Part shown: positions 32,897-42,414 of the stretch, piece by piece
How the letters are laid out: every line of letters begins with the position of its first letter
Position numbering within the stretch: the first letter of the stretch is position 1
Assembly (NCBI GenBank): GCA_018669845.1
Contig: JABHSO010000111.1
Span: 24,001-74,162 of the forward strand
Length of the DNA stretch: 50,162 nt
Reading direction: 5' to 3'
From: Gammaproteobacteria bacterium
GTDB lineage: Bacteria; Pseudomonadota; Gammaproteobacteria; GCA-001735895
Program-made: the position numbers and the translations under genes
The notes under the pieces: generated by a model
Told to the model about the DNA's origin: nothing
Database searches by the model: none
Seen by the model: the letters and a program-made list of their open reading frames with translations, nothing else

Positions 32897-35800
32897 TTAC
32901 TTAATTCCATCTGCACTTGCCAGCAGAGTGGCATTACCACCAGAAGCTGTAGTGTCAATGCATAAAGACCTCTCGAGAATGAACCCCCTCCAGTCCTGAG
33001 GATCAGTGAGTAGAGGTAATATTGCCCCAGCTCTGCGTGCTAGAACCTGCCTGATGGCCATCAGGTCATGTTGATCTGATGTTATGGCCAGGCCTGATAA
33101 TCCGTTCAGTGCAGCTAATGAATCGATGTTTAAAGAGCTGGAAAGTAGTGTCATTACTCCTTCATTGAGCCCATATTCAACGGTAGCTTTGTAGAAAGCT
33201 AAAGTCTCTGGTTTTTTATCCAGTATGACGACTGCATTACCGGTTAATAGTCCGAGGACTGCAAACTGTAATGTGTGTGTTCCAGTGCAAATAAACACGC
33301 CACGCCCGTGCAGTGACAACTGGTTGTCTTCACCTGTTGGGCCTTTTAAGTCGAGAGGGGAGCAATCATATGTAGAGCTGGATTTGAGGGCAGAAATTAT
33401 ACTTGATTGAATTGATGTGCTTGCAATTTTTGAGATCTTAAGCAGTATATTTCGTCGGTCTTTTCTACTGTTCCAGTCGGGTTGAACAAGTTGTGCCGCT
33501 GTTAGGGTTTGTTGTAACTGGTCAGTGATATTTTCGTTAAGTGTGCTATCTGTAGCTGATGTTGTTTTTTGATTACGAGCTTCTAATGAGACGTTTCTTG
33601 AGAAGCGATATAAATAGTTAGGACCGCCGGCCTTTGGACCCGTACCCGATAGGCCTTCTCCGCCAAAGGGTTGAACCCCCACTACGGCACCTATCTGGTT
33701 GCGGTTGATGTAGAGATTGCCAACATGGGCTTTGTCACAAATCTGTTGCACACGGTTATCTACACGGGTATGTAGTCCCATGGTTAACCCATAGCCAGTA
33801 GCATTAATGGTGTCGACAACTTTCTCCAGATCCTTGCTCTCGAAAGTGACTATATGCAGAATTGGCCCGAATATTTCGTTGTCCAGTTGCTCAATACTAT
33901 CAATTTTATAGACAGCTGGCGCTATAAAGGTGCCGGAGCAGGCGGTATTATCTATGTCTACTTTTTTGATCAGTCGACCTTGTTTCTCAAGCTGCTTGCA
34001 ATGTTCTTCAATCGTGTGAAGTGCTTCATCGTCAATAACGGGGCCAACATCGGTAGTGAGATCCCAGGGGTTGCCGATAACCAGTTCATCCATAGCACCT
34101 TTTAGCATGTTAATAATTTTATCGGCAATATCGATTTGAAGGTATAAAACACGCAAAGCAGAACAACGTTGTCCGGCACTTTGGAAAGCAGAACTCACTA
34201 TATCTCCAACAACCTGTTCAGCCAGAGCTGTTGAATCGACAATCATGGCATTCAAACCTCCTGTTTCAGCAATAAGAGGAGCGGTCGGGTCGGCATGATT
34301 TGCCATTGCTTTGTTGATGGCTCTGGCAGTCTCTGTGGAACCCGTAAAACATATTCCATCGATTAAGGGGGATGATGTAAGCCTGGCACCAACCGTGGGG
34401 CCATCACCTGGTAGTAGCTGGATAACATTGTCAGGAATTCCTGCTTCAAGCATCAGCTCAACGGCACGAGCGGCGATTAAAGGTGTTTGTTCTGCGGGTT
34501 TGGCAATAACCGAATTTCCTGTGACCAGAGCTGCAACAATCTGGCCGGTAAAAATAGCCAGAGGGAAATTCCAGGGGGAGATGCAAATAAATACTCCGCG
34601 TCCCCGGTAAGAACTATTGCTGAAATCCTTGCAGGCTGTCACGGCATAGTAACGACAAAAGTCGACGGCTTCACGAACTTCACCGATAGCATCTGGAATC
34701 GATTTCCCTGCTTCACGGCAAGCCAATGTGATTAGCTCTACAGAATGTTGCTCATACAGGTTTGCAAGTCGCTGCAAACAGCTTGCACGATGTTCAACAG
34801 GGAATTCTCTCCATTCATTGGCTGCACTTTTGGCTCGGATGAGAGTTTCATCAACCTGTTGAGTCGTTGACTCGAAAGCATCGCCGACATGATCAGAGTG
34901 ATCAGCAGGATTGTAAATATGTAGTTTCTTACCTCTTTTTTCTCCATCGGCAAGTTTTGCTGATGCAAGCCATTTATGCTTCCTGAAAGCACTTCTCGCG
35001 ATGTCGAGTTCCTGAAGAACAGATGGGTTGGCAATATTCAAACCTTTTGAATTATATCGCCCATCGCTAAGGATAAATCGAGGTAAGGGAATTCGGGGGT
35101 TTGCAATCTGGTCTTTGGCTTTAATGATGCTGATGGGGTCACCAACAACTTTTTCGGGCGGTACGGATTCATCAAGTACCTGATTTACAAAAGAGCTATT
35201 AGCACCATTTTCCAGTAAGCGGCGAACCAGGTAAGCGAGTAAATCTTCATGAATACCGACAGGTGCATAGATGCGACATCGACTTTGGTTTTGTGATCGA
35301 ATAACTTCATAAAGTGATTCACCCATTCCGTGAAGGCGCTGGAATTCAAAGTCGTCACGGTTACCAGCCATGTTGAGAATGGCTGCAGCGGTATGAGCAT
35401 TGTGTGTGGCAAACTGCGGGTATATTCGATCAGTCATGGCTAAAAGTTTTTTAGCACAGGCCATGTAACAAGTGTCGGTTGAGGCTTTACGGGTAAATAC
35501 CGGATAAGCTTCAAGCCCTTCAACCTGAGCGAGTTTTATCTCGGCATCCCAGTAAGCGCCCTTGACCAGGCGCACCATTATTTTACGGTCGAGACGTGAA
35601 GCTAATTGATGCAGCCAGTCGATAACATAGGGAGCACGGGGTGAGTAAGTCTGAACGACCACTCCAAGTCCATGCCATCCTTTCAGGTCTGGATTGGATA
35701 GCACGGCTTCAATGATGTCGAGGGATAGATCCAGACGGTCTGCTTCTTCTGCATCAATATTGAATCCCATGTTGGCATTTTTGGCCAGGTGAACCAGACT

Positions 35801-36622
35801 GGCAACGCAAGGTACAAGTTCCTTGAGCACGCGATCGCGGTTGGTAAATTCATAACGAGGGTGTAATGCAGATAGTTTTACAGAAATTTCGGAGTTTTTA
35901 GTGATGTCGGAGTGACGGTTATTCTCTGATAAAACTGAAATGGCTTTGCTATAGGCCATGAAGTAATGCTGTGCATCCCCTGCTGTATGGGCACCTTCGC
36001 CCAACATGTCGTAGGAATAAGTATAACCTTTGAGTTCCATGCTGTGAGCCCGCGTCATGGCTTCCTGAATGTCTCGCCCAAGCACAAACTGATGACCGAG
36101 AATTTTCATGGATTGGGCTACCGCTGTGCGAATTACAGGTTCGCCAATACGTTTTAGTAGCAGGCGAATATTTCCACTAATATCCCAGTTGTTAGTTTCT
36201 TTTGAGTCGATCACTTTGCCTGTCAACATCAGAGCCCAGGTTGATGTATTGACCAGTGGAGAAGTGGAGTGACCTAGATGACGGCTCCAGTTAGCGGGTG
36301 CTATTTTATCATTGATGAGAGCATCGATAGTGCTGTCATCGGGTACTCTTAGTAAGGCCTCTGCGAGACACATAAGAGAAACACCTTCCTGTGTGGATAA
36401 CCCATATTCAGCAAGGAAAGTTTCCATCAACCCTGGAGACTTAGCTGAACGAAGTTCTTTGACGATGGCAATCGCATGTTGACTTATTTTGTTCAGTAAC
36501 TCTGTGCTCAGATCAAGATTATCGATTAGCCCTTTAACGGCGTTGCTCTCATCACAAAGATAGGCGGCACGTATGTTAGATCTCAGTTTGTCATTAGCTA
36601 TTTTCAAGAAGTTATTTGACAT
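32897..36622 (-). CDS. putA: Bifunctional proline dehydrogenase / P5C dehydrogenase
   Basis: 1241 aa. FAD-dependent proline dehydrogenase barrel (about residues 120-480, with NIDAEEADRLDLSL and VRLVKGAYWDAEIK) then NAD-dependent glutamate-semialdehyde dehydrogenase (about 560-1030, with FICISPWNFPLAIFTGQIV and the catalytic Cys in SAGQRCSALR). The C-terminal 200 residues are the extra ALDH-like domain of long PutA proteins. The DNA-binding ribbon-helix-helix found at the N-terminus of enteric PutA is absent, so this is the type without self-regulation. The product is glutamate; electrons enter the quinone pool and NADH. The enzyme attaches to the inner membrane. It stands as a single gene. 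Confidence 0.97.
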   Translation of the reverse strand: MSNNFLKIANDKLRSNIRAAYLCDESNAVKGLIDNLDLSTELLNKISQHAIAIVKELRSAKSPGLMETFLAEYGLSTQEGVSLMCLAEALLRVPDDSTIDALINDKIAPANWSRHLGHSTSPLVNTSTWALMLTGKVIDSKETNNWDISGNIRLLLKRIGEPVIRTAVAQSMKILGHQFVLGRDIQEAMTRAHSMELKGYTYSYDMLGEGAHTAGDAQHYFMAYSKAISVLSENNRHSDITKNSEISVKLSALHPRYEFTNRDRVLKELVPCVASLVHLAKNANMGFNIDAEEADRLDLSLDIIEAVLSNPDLKGWHGLGVVVQTYSPRAPYVIDWLHQLASRLDRKIMVRLVKGAYWDAEIKLAQVEGLEAYPVFTRKASTDTCYMACAKKLLAMTDRIYPQFATHNAHTAAAILNMAGNRDDFEFQRLHGMGESLYEVIRSQNQSRCRIYAPVGIHEDLLAYLVRRLLENGANSSFVNQVLDESVPPEKVVGDPISIIKAKDQIANPRIPLPRFILSDGRYNSKGLNIANPSVLQELDIARSAFRKHKWLASAKLADGEKRGKKLHIYNPADHSDHVGDAFESTTQQVDETLIRAKSAANEWREFPVEHRASCLQRLANLYEQHSVELITLACREAGKSIPDAIGEVREAVDFCRYYAVTACKDFSNSSYRGRGVFICISPWNFPLAIFTGQIVAALVTGNSVIAKPAEQTPLIAARAVELMLEAGIPDNVIQLLPGDGPTVGARLTSSPLIDGICFTGSTETARAINKAMANHADPTAPLIAETGGLNAMIVDSTALAEQVVGDIVSSAFQSAGQRCSALRVLYLQIDIADKIINMLKGAMDELVIGNPWDLTTDVGPVIDDEALHTIEEHCKQLEKQGRLIKKVDIDNTACSGTFIAPAVYKIDSIEQLDNEIFGPILHIVTFESKDLEKVVDTINATGYGLTMGLHTRVDNRVQQICDKAHVGNLYINRNQIGAVVGVQPFGGEGLSGTGPKAGGPNYLYRFSRNVSLEARNQKTTSATDSTLNENITDQLQQTLTAAQLVQPDWNSRKDRRNILLKISKIASTSIQSSIISALKSSSTYDCSPLDLKGPTGEDNQLSLHGRGVFICTGTHTLQFAVLGLLTGNAVVILDKKPETLAFYKATVEYGLNEGVMTLLSSSLNIDSLAALNGLSGLAITSDQHDLMAIRQVLARRAGAILPLLTDPQDWRGFILERSLCIDTTASGGNATLLASADGIK

Positions 36623-36890
36623 GATGACACATCCTTAGGTAGATAGTTTTCTGGGTAGTGAAAGCTATAAAAAGAATATCAGAAAGGGAAGGTAGAGTTA
36701 AATCCTACTGGTAGATTCATTCTCTTTTGGATTTTTTCCTAATAAATTTCTTTTATTAGAAAAATATTTTATTGGTGGAATGTAGTGTTTTGATCTAGTG
36801 TGGTATTTCACTGTTATTAAATTTGTTGCTGAATATTAACGTTAGTCTGGATATTTCAACTGAATTATCGAGCATTAAGGAGATAGTTGC

Positions 36891-37142
36891 ATGCAAAAAA
36901 ATCCGATACAAAACAGTAAATTGCCCTTTAGATGTCGAATGGTATGCGTGTCGCTGGTTGGTGGTTCGCTTCTTCTTGCCTTTGTTTTTTTACTCTTTTA
37001 CATAAACCTGATCACCATTGAGGCTGCTTTGTGGACCGCTATGGTTATTTTTATATCGATCGCGATTTATGAGTCAATTCTGTTGTCATTAATTACCCGA
37101 TGTATGATTAATGGAATCAATAAGAGTCCTGAGAATACCTGA
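36891..37142 (+). CDS. Small two-span membrane protein
   Basis: 83 aa. The ATG has AAGGAGATAG right upstream, a strong ribosome site, which argues for a real gene. Two hydrophobic segments at about residues 19-41 and 47-69 follow a basic N-terminus, so a hairpin in the inner membrane is expected. No family is recognised. It diverges from putA with a 268-base gap, and could share a control region with it. Confidence 0.55.
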   Translation: MQKNPIQNSKLPFRCRMVCVSLVGGSLLLAFVFLLFYINLITIEAALWTAMVIFISIAIYESILLSLITRCMINGINKSPENT

Positions 37143-37303
37143 CTTTAATGTTGAAACTGGTAGTTTATTGCCAGCTCATGAATTAATTTTATGATTTGAA
37201 GGCAGCTGAAGTGCTTCGATAATGGGTAAATGATCTTACTTTTCTTTGTAAGTTTGCACTGTGCAACTAGCGAGTGAAAGTGAATTGGTGCTTGTTGAAT
37301 AAA

Positions 37304-37477
37304 TTAGTTTAACAGTTTACTGAAGTAATCCATCAGTCCATTTTTTCTCTGAGAGAGGGGACTGCTGTAATCAGGACTAGTATTTGAAAAGTATTTCAAC
37401 CTTTCTAACCCATTTAAAATAAGAATTTTGTCTTCGTTCAATTCTTCACTGAACTGAGTGGTTGTGTCATCGGACAT
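37304..37477 (-). CDS. Possible 57-aa acidic protein
   Basis: A 58-codon frame read by hand: it starts MSDDTTTQFSEELNEDKILI and continues with LERLKYFSN and a C-terminal GLMDYFSKLLN. The composition is protein-like (acidic, then amphipathic), but the ribosome site is weak and no family is recognised. It lies upstream of and on the same strand as no clear partner. Tentative. Confidence 0.35.
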   Translation of the reverse strand: MSDDTTTQFSEELNEDKILILNGLERLKYFSNTSPDYSSPLSQRKNGLMDYFSKLLN

Positions 37478-37635
37478 GTTTACAGAATATTTGTTGTTTA
37501 AGTGTCTACGAGTATATCCCGTGATTTAATGTGATATGTGTTCTGCTTCACATTGGACTTTGAAATTTAATAGTTTGCTTTTTTCTGTGCGCTAAGTCAC
37601 AGCTGCGTTTTCCAGGTTTAAGCATATGCTCGTTT

Positions 37636-37974
37636 CTACATTATCTTGATGCAGGTTTCTGCATTAGATTTGTTAATAATGAAAAGCATTTCGCAATACT
37701 CTGAGTTTAGATCGACCGGGGTAGGATCATCTGAGCAGTTGCAACCCGCGATAATACTGGAATAAAAAATACCGGCAGTTATTAAAATATTCTCAGATTG
37801 TTCATCCATGCTATTTACCATGACCTGAAGGTTATCTCTGGTCGCATAACTGCCCAGAAGTAATGCCTGTTGCAATGGTAATTCTTCTAGTGAGAGTTGC
37901 GTGATCTGTTCAATAAAAGTTAGTTTAAATTGCTCGGTGTTCCATGCGTGCAGTGATTTAGTTAATGTTAACAT
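37636..37974 (-). CDS. Conserved hypothetical protein
   Basis: 112 aa. LSLEELPLQQALLLGSYATR and AGIFYSSIIAGCNCSDDPTP are typical of a small conserved gammaproteobacterial family of unknown function in which a cysteine pair near (C-x-C) and the DDPTPVDLNSEYCEM stretch recur. No signal peptide or membrane span is seen, so it is probably cytosolic. C-x-C with later cysteines might bind a metal. It diverges from the ABC transporter gene at 38245, with a 270-base gap that shows no further gene. Confidence 0.65.
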   Translation of the reverse strand: MLTLTKSLHAWNTEQFKLTFIEQITQLSLEELPLQQALLLGSYATRDNLQVMVNSMDEQSENILITAGIFYSSIIAGCNCSDDPTPVDLNSEYCEMLFIINKSNAETCIKIM

Positions 37975-38244
37975 TGTGGCGGTAGCTCAGGGATTCTGAA
38001 TTTATTGAGTATAGCGAAAGACGGGAGATAAGTTCTCAAATATGTTAGCTTGCCATGTTGTTATTTCACTCTGATTTGCGGAACCTCTGATCAATGAATG
38101 ATTTTTTTATACTGGCTAGAAATGCCCCCATTCGTCTTGAAGATCGCAGCAATAGAATGACTATTACTACTCACTTCAAAACAAATCGGAACATTTCTAT
38201 CTCAGCCTAAAATTAACCATCATCAACCAGAGGTACCTTAGAAA

Positions 38245-39126
38245 ATGAATCCCATCCTGTCAGCACAAAATTTAATCAAGACTTATCCTGATGTTACCGC
38301 CGTAGATGGTATAGGTTTTGAAGTGGAAGCTGGTAGTTGTTATGGCTTGTTGGGCCCGAATGGCGCAGGGAAAACCACGACCATGGAAATGCTGGAAGGT
38401 ATAATTCAACAGGATTCAGGTGAAATTTTTTATCAGGGTCAGGTTGTGGGTACCAGTTTTAAACATGAAATTGGTATTCAGTTTCAGTCGACATCTTTGC
38501 TGGATTATCAGACAGTGATTGAAGCACTGGAAATGTTTGCTGCCCTGTATGAAAAAACAGTTGACCTTCATCAATTAATTGAGTTATGTCATCTTAAGGA
38601 ATTTATAGATAGGGATACACGTAAACTTTCCGGGGGACAACGACAACGGTTGTTACTGGCGATAGCACTGGTTAATGACCCTAAGCTGGTGTTTCTGGAT
38701 GAACCAACCACCGGGCTTGATCCGCAGTCGCGGCGTAATTTCTGGCACCTGATCGAAAATATTAAACAGGCCGGGAAAACCATAATATTAACAACTCACT
38801 ACATGGAAGAAGCGTATCGTTTATGTGATCAGATTGCGATTGTTGACCAGGGCAAGATTATTATCGAAGGAAATCCTGATGAGTTACTTAAACAACATTT
38901 TGCTGCATCCATTATCAGATTAGCTAAATCATCTATTAATCAACCGGAAAAACTACCGGATGATATCAGGTTGGTTGATGGGCAGTATGAAATGTTCACT
39001 GATGATGTGCCGGAATCTATTTCACGTCTGGAAAAACTGGGCATAGGCCTGGGAGAATGCCAGATAAGCGCGCCCACTTTAGAAGACCTTTTCCTTAAAC
39101 TGACCGGCCATGCGTTGAGAAGCTAA
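38245..39126 (+). CDS. ABC-2 type exporter ATP-binding protein
   Basis: 293 aa. Walker A GPNGAGKTT, signature LSGGQRQRLLLA, Walker B LVFLDEPTTGLDPQ and the switch His in LTTHYMEEA are all intact. The long C-terminal part after ELLKQHF is typical of DrrA/CcmA-like exporter ATPases. It drives the permease encoded next, whose ATG overlaps its stop (TAATG). Such pairs export drugs, lipids or polysaccharides; the cargo is not readable from the sequence. Confidence 0.93.
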   Translation: MNPILSAQNLIKTYPDVTAVDGIGFEVEAGSCYGLLGPNGAGKTTTMEMLEGIIQQDSGEIFYQGQVVGTSFKHEIGIQFQSTSLLDYQTVIEALEMFAALYEKTVDLHQLIELCHLKEFIDRDTRKLSGGQRQRLLLAIALVNDPKLVFLDEPTTGLDPQSRRNFWHLIENIKQAGKTIILTTHYMEEAYRLCDQIAIVDQGKIIIEGNPDELLKQHFAASIIRLAKSSINQPEKLPDDIRLVDGQYEMFTDDVPESISRLEKLGIGLGECQISAPTLEDLFLKLTGHALRS

Positions 39127-40139
39127 TGAGTATTCAAAGAATGTTGGCGGTCATGCGTGCTCGCTTTCGTGAGTTTTACCGGGATACTGCTTCCTGGTCA
39201 TGGAATCTGGTGATGCCAATTCTGATTATTATCGGGTTTGCTTTTATCTTTAGTGGTGATTCAGAGGATATGTTTAAGGTTGCTGTATTGCAAAATGACA
39301 GCAAAACTGACATTGCGTTTCTAAAAACTGACTATATCCGTTTTATAAAAGTATCTGAACTTGAGGCTGCAATAACCAAGGTTCAACGGCATCAGATTGA
39401 TATGTTGCTGGATTTAACTGGCAAACCAAAATACTGGATTAATGAACATTCAGCGAATGGTTATATGTTGGAAAAATTATTTCATGAGTCCTTTCAGACC
39501 AGCTCTTTAGCCTATCATCGTGAACTGGTGACGGGGCAGGATATTCGCTATGTGGACTGGGTGATGCCCGGAGTACTGGCGATGAATATGATGTTTTCCT
39601 GTTTGTGGGGTGTTGGATGGGTTGTTGTACGTTACCGAAAAAACGGAGTGTTGAGACGATTACAGGCGACACCGCTAACGCCATTTGAATTTTTGAGTGC
39701 GCAGGTCATTGCTCGAATGATCATTGTGACAGCGGTGACTTTACTGGTTTTTATCGGTGCAGATCTGGTGGTTGATTTTACTATGCAAGGATCATACCTG
39801 GCACTGTTTCTGGTGTTTTTCAGTGGGGCAGCGTGTTTAACCAGCATGGGTTTAATGGTCGCTACACGGCTGAAAACAGAGGAAGTTGCTGATGGATTGC
39901 TGAACCTTTTGAGCTGGCCGATGATGATTTTTTCAGGTGTATGGTTCTCGATGGAAGGCACTCATCCTGTGGCTCAATTTATTTCTCAGATGTTTCCGTT
40001 AACACACCTGGTAGATGCTTCACGGCGTATTATGATTGATGGAGTAGGTGTTTCAGGTGTGGCTTTTGAAATTGCTTTATTGAGTGGTTTGACTTTGTTG
40101 TTGCTGTTTGTTGCTTCACGGCTTTTTAGGTGGTCGTGA
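39126..40139 (+). CDS. ABC-2 type exporter permease
   Basis: 337 aa with an N-terminal span (about residues 27-44), a periplasmic domain of about 150 residues, then five spans from about residue 165 (GVLAMNMMFSCLWGVGWVVV) to the end. LRRLQATPLTPFEFLSAQVI is the coupling region and MIFSGVWFSMEGTHPVAQFI with FPLTHLVDASRRIM is the typical C-terminal ABC-2 stretch. It works with the ATPase encoded just upstream. A REP-like unit lies after its stop. Confidence 0.92.
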   Translation: MSIQRMLAVMRARFREFYRDTASWSWNLVMPILIIIGFAFIFSGDSEDMFKVAVLQNDSKTDIAFLKTDYIRFIKVSELEAAITKVQRHQIDMLLDLTGKPKYWINEHSANGYMLEKLFHESFQTSSLAYHRELVTGQDIRYVDWVMPGVLAMNMMFSCLWGVGWVVVRYRKNGVLRRLQATPLTPFEFLSAQVIARMIIVTAVTLLVFIGADLVVDFTMQGSYLALFLVFFSGAACLTSMGLMVATRLKTEEVADGLLNLLSWPMMIFSGVWFSMEGTHPVAQFISQMFPLTHLVDASRRIMIDGVGVSGVAFEIALLSGLTLLLLFVASRLFRWS

Positions 40140-40158
40140 TTGTAGTTATTTCTAAAAA

Positions 40159-40180
40159 ATGGTGCGCACGGCGCACCAAT
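40159..40180. repeat. REP-like palindrome between convergent genes
   Basis: ATGGTGCGCACGGCGCACCA with GGTGCGC / GCGCACC arms; same family as the units near 26.2 and 30.8 kb. It fills the 43-base gap between the permease and antiporter genes, which meet tail to tail. Confidence 0.75.
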
Positions 40181-40182
40181 CT

Positions 40183-42156
40183 TTAACCTTTCCCACGATA
40201 AATTTCAAGTTCTGCTGCTCTTGTTTCGTTGGTAGGTCCTTCCACAATGATGACATCATCTGCTAATAACAAAGTGTCTGGATTTGGACTATCAGTTCGA
40301 ATGCCATGCCTCACCAGAGCGATTAATGTGGTGTGCTGATCAAATACAAAACTATTAATGGCTCTACCAACTGAAGGTGATCCTTCCAGAACTTCTATGC
40401 TGTGCAAATGATGGAAATGCTCAGGATGTTCATAATCTTCCTGGCTATGGAAAAATGCCCGCACACGAGAATAGTGATTGCTTCGTGCCTGGTCAATCAT
40501 GTCATCTACATCGGCTCTTTCCAGCCCAAAATGGGTCAGGGCATGCCAGGCTAACATCATGCTTGATTCAACAGTATCAGGAACCACGTCGGTAGCGCCT
40601 GTTTCGAGTAATTCTTCCAGATGCAGGTCATCACGCGTTCTGACAATGATAGGAATATCCTGCCTTAGTTGTTTAGCCGTGCGAGTAATGTGATGACTGA
40701 TATTAAAATCATGGAAAGTGATGACGACTGCACGAGCATGATCTAAACCAGCATGTTGTAAAACTTCAGGGTGGCTACTATCTCCGTAATAAACGGGTTC
40801 GCCTGCATCCCAGTTTTCATTGATTAAATCGGGGTCAAGTTCAAGTGCCAGAAATGGAATGTTAGCCTGTTTTAAAAACTGTGACAGGTTCTGTCCGGTG
40901 CGTCCAAAGCCACAAATAATGACATGGTTTGATACATGGTCTGCAGCCTGTTCGATGTGGGTATCATTCTGTTTTTGCTGGGCCAGATAATCAGGGCTTA
41001 GAAACTTTGCAATCTGGCCGTTATAACGAATTATCATGGGAGAAATTACCATGCTAAAAACGATTGCCGCGATAATGGGTTGACTCACTTCAAGAGATAA
41101 TAATCCGCTGCTTAATCCTACTCCGAGTAAAGCAAAACCAAATTCACTACCCTGTCCTAAGGATATTCCAGAACGAATGGAAACACCTGTTTCATTACCC
41201 GAGAGTCGTGCTATCAAAATGACAGCCAGTCCTTTTCCTAAAATCAATCCTAGTGTCAGCACTAAAACAGCAATCGGATCGGTGAGTAAAATATGCCAGT
41301 TAAACTGGGTACCCACTGAGATAAAAAATAGTCCCATTAATACATCTTTAAAGGGACGAATTTCTGTTTGTACCTGATGTTGAAATTCAGTTTCGGCGAG
41401 CATGATACCAGCCAGAAAGGCACCCATTGCCAGCGATAATCCCAGTTTCCAGGTCAGCCAGGCCGCCAACAAAGTGATTAATAAAATAAACAGGGTGAAT
41501 AATTCTGATGAATAAGTGGATGAAATCCAGTGTGTGATGGGGCGAATAAGATAAGTTCCCACTACATAGATAATGCCGAATGCTATGGCTCCTTTGAGCA
41601 GTGCGAGGCTAATAGGCATAAACAGGCTGCCGGCTTCAGGTTGAGCGAATATTGGAATCAATACCAGAAAAGGTACAACGGCCAGATCCTGAAACAATAA
41701 AACCCCTAGAGCAATATGACCATGTCGACTGTGTAGCTCGTGTTGTTCGGTAAGCTGTTTTACCACGATGGCGGTTGATGATAATGCCAGTGCTCCACCC
41801 ACCGCAAAAGCTGCCTGCCATGACATGCCTAACCACATAGCTAAGCCTAGTGTGCTAAATGTTGAAATAAAAACTTGCGCGAAACCAATACCAAAAACGA
41901 TGCTTTTCATCGACATGAGTTTAGGTATTGAAACTTCAAGACCAATTGTAAATAACAGAAATACAACGCCAATTTCGGCGATTTGTTCGATGGCTGCCGA
42001 TTCTGGAATCCAGCCTAAGGTATGGTGTCCAGCCAGCATACCGACCAGCAGGTAACCGAGAACAGATGGCAGGTTTATTTTGCGAAAAATAGCCACGCTG
42101 ATAACAGAGAAAAATAACAGGATGAGAACCTGATTTAACTGGTCAAAGTCATGCAT
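40183..42156 (-). CDS. CPA2 monovalent cation:proton antiporter, KefB/KefC type
   Basis: 657 aa. About twelve to thirteen membrane spans make up residues 1-390, starting VLILLFFSVISVAIFRKI and with LLFTIGLEVSIPKL as a landmark. A TrkA-N domain follows (VSNHVIICGFGRTGQNLSQF, a Rossmann NAD site) and a TrkA-C domain closes the protein (VEGPTNETRAAELE). It should exchange K+ or Na+ for protons at the inner membrane, gated by nucleotide or thiol adducts. No KefG/KefF accessory gene is next to it. Long KefB-like forms are common in Gammaproteobacteria. Confidence 0.9.
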   Translation of the reverse strand: MHDFDQLNQVLILLFFSVISVAIFRKINLPSVLGYLLVGMLAGHHTLGWIPESAAIEQIAEIGVVFLLFTIGLEVSIPKLMSMKSIVFGIGFAQVFISTFSTLGLAMWLGMSWQAAFAVGGALALSSTAIVVKQLTEQHELHSRHGHIALGVLLFQDLAVVPFLVLIPIFAQPEAGSLFMPISLALLKGAIAFGIIYVVGTYLIRPITHWISSTYSSELFTLFILLITLLAAWLTWKLGLSLAMGAFLAGIMLAETEFQHQVQTEIRPFKDVLMGLFFISVGTQFNWHILLTDPIAVLVLTLGLILGKGLAVILIARLSGNETGVSIRSGISLGQGSEFGFALLGVGLSSGLLSLEVSQPIIAAIVFSMVISPMIIRYNGQIAKFLSPDYLAQQKQNDTHIEQAADHVSNHVIICGFGRTGQNLSQFLKQANIPFLALELDPDLINENWDAGEPVYYGDSSHPEVLQHAGLDHARAVVITFHDFNISHHITRTAKQLRQDIPIIVRTRDDLHLEELLETGATDVVPDTVESSMMLAWHALTHFGLERADVDDMIDQARSNHYSRVRAFFHSQEDYEHPEHFHHLHSIEVLEGSPSVGRAINSFVFDQHTTLIALVRHGIRTDSPNPDTLLLADDVIIVEGPTNETRAAELEIYRGKG

Positions 42157-42227
42157 AATGATTAATCCCTAAATGTTGATGTTATTAATTTTGTAACTAC
42201 TCAGCGTATTCAAAAAAGTCAAAAAAA

Positions 42228-42366
42228 TTCACCACGAAGTCACGAAGTACACAAAGGTACATTGTTATTTAGCAATATACTTTTTAAATTATGACAATGG
42301 CTGATTTATCCAATTACTTTTAGCATTATTTGTTTTTCTTCGTGAGCTTCGTGACTTCGTGGTGAA
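42228..42366. repeat. MITE-like element with terminal inverted repeats
   Basis: The left end TTCACCACGAAGTCACGAAG (42228-42247) and the right end CTTCGTGACTTCGTGGTGAA (42347-42366) are perfect 20-base inverted repeats, and the match continues imperfectly inwards to about 30 bases. The 100-base centre is AT-rich and non-coding. The arms carry the tandem CACGAAG unit. The element sits in the shared upstream/downstream gap of the antiporter and the cytochrome b561-like gene. Confidence 0.75.
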
Positions 42367-42414
42367 AAAAATCTTTAAATTTATAGAAAAATTGAAACTC
42401 GTTGAGTAGTTACT

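Noticed and set aside
42228..42366. CRISPR or riboswitch reading of the CACGAAG repeats
   Set aside because: There are only two arms in inverted orientation with no regular spacers and no conserved aptamer core.
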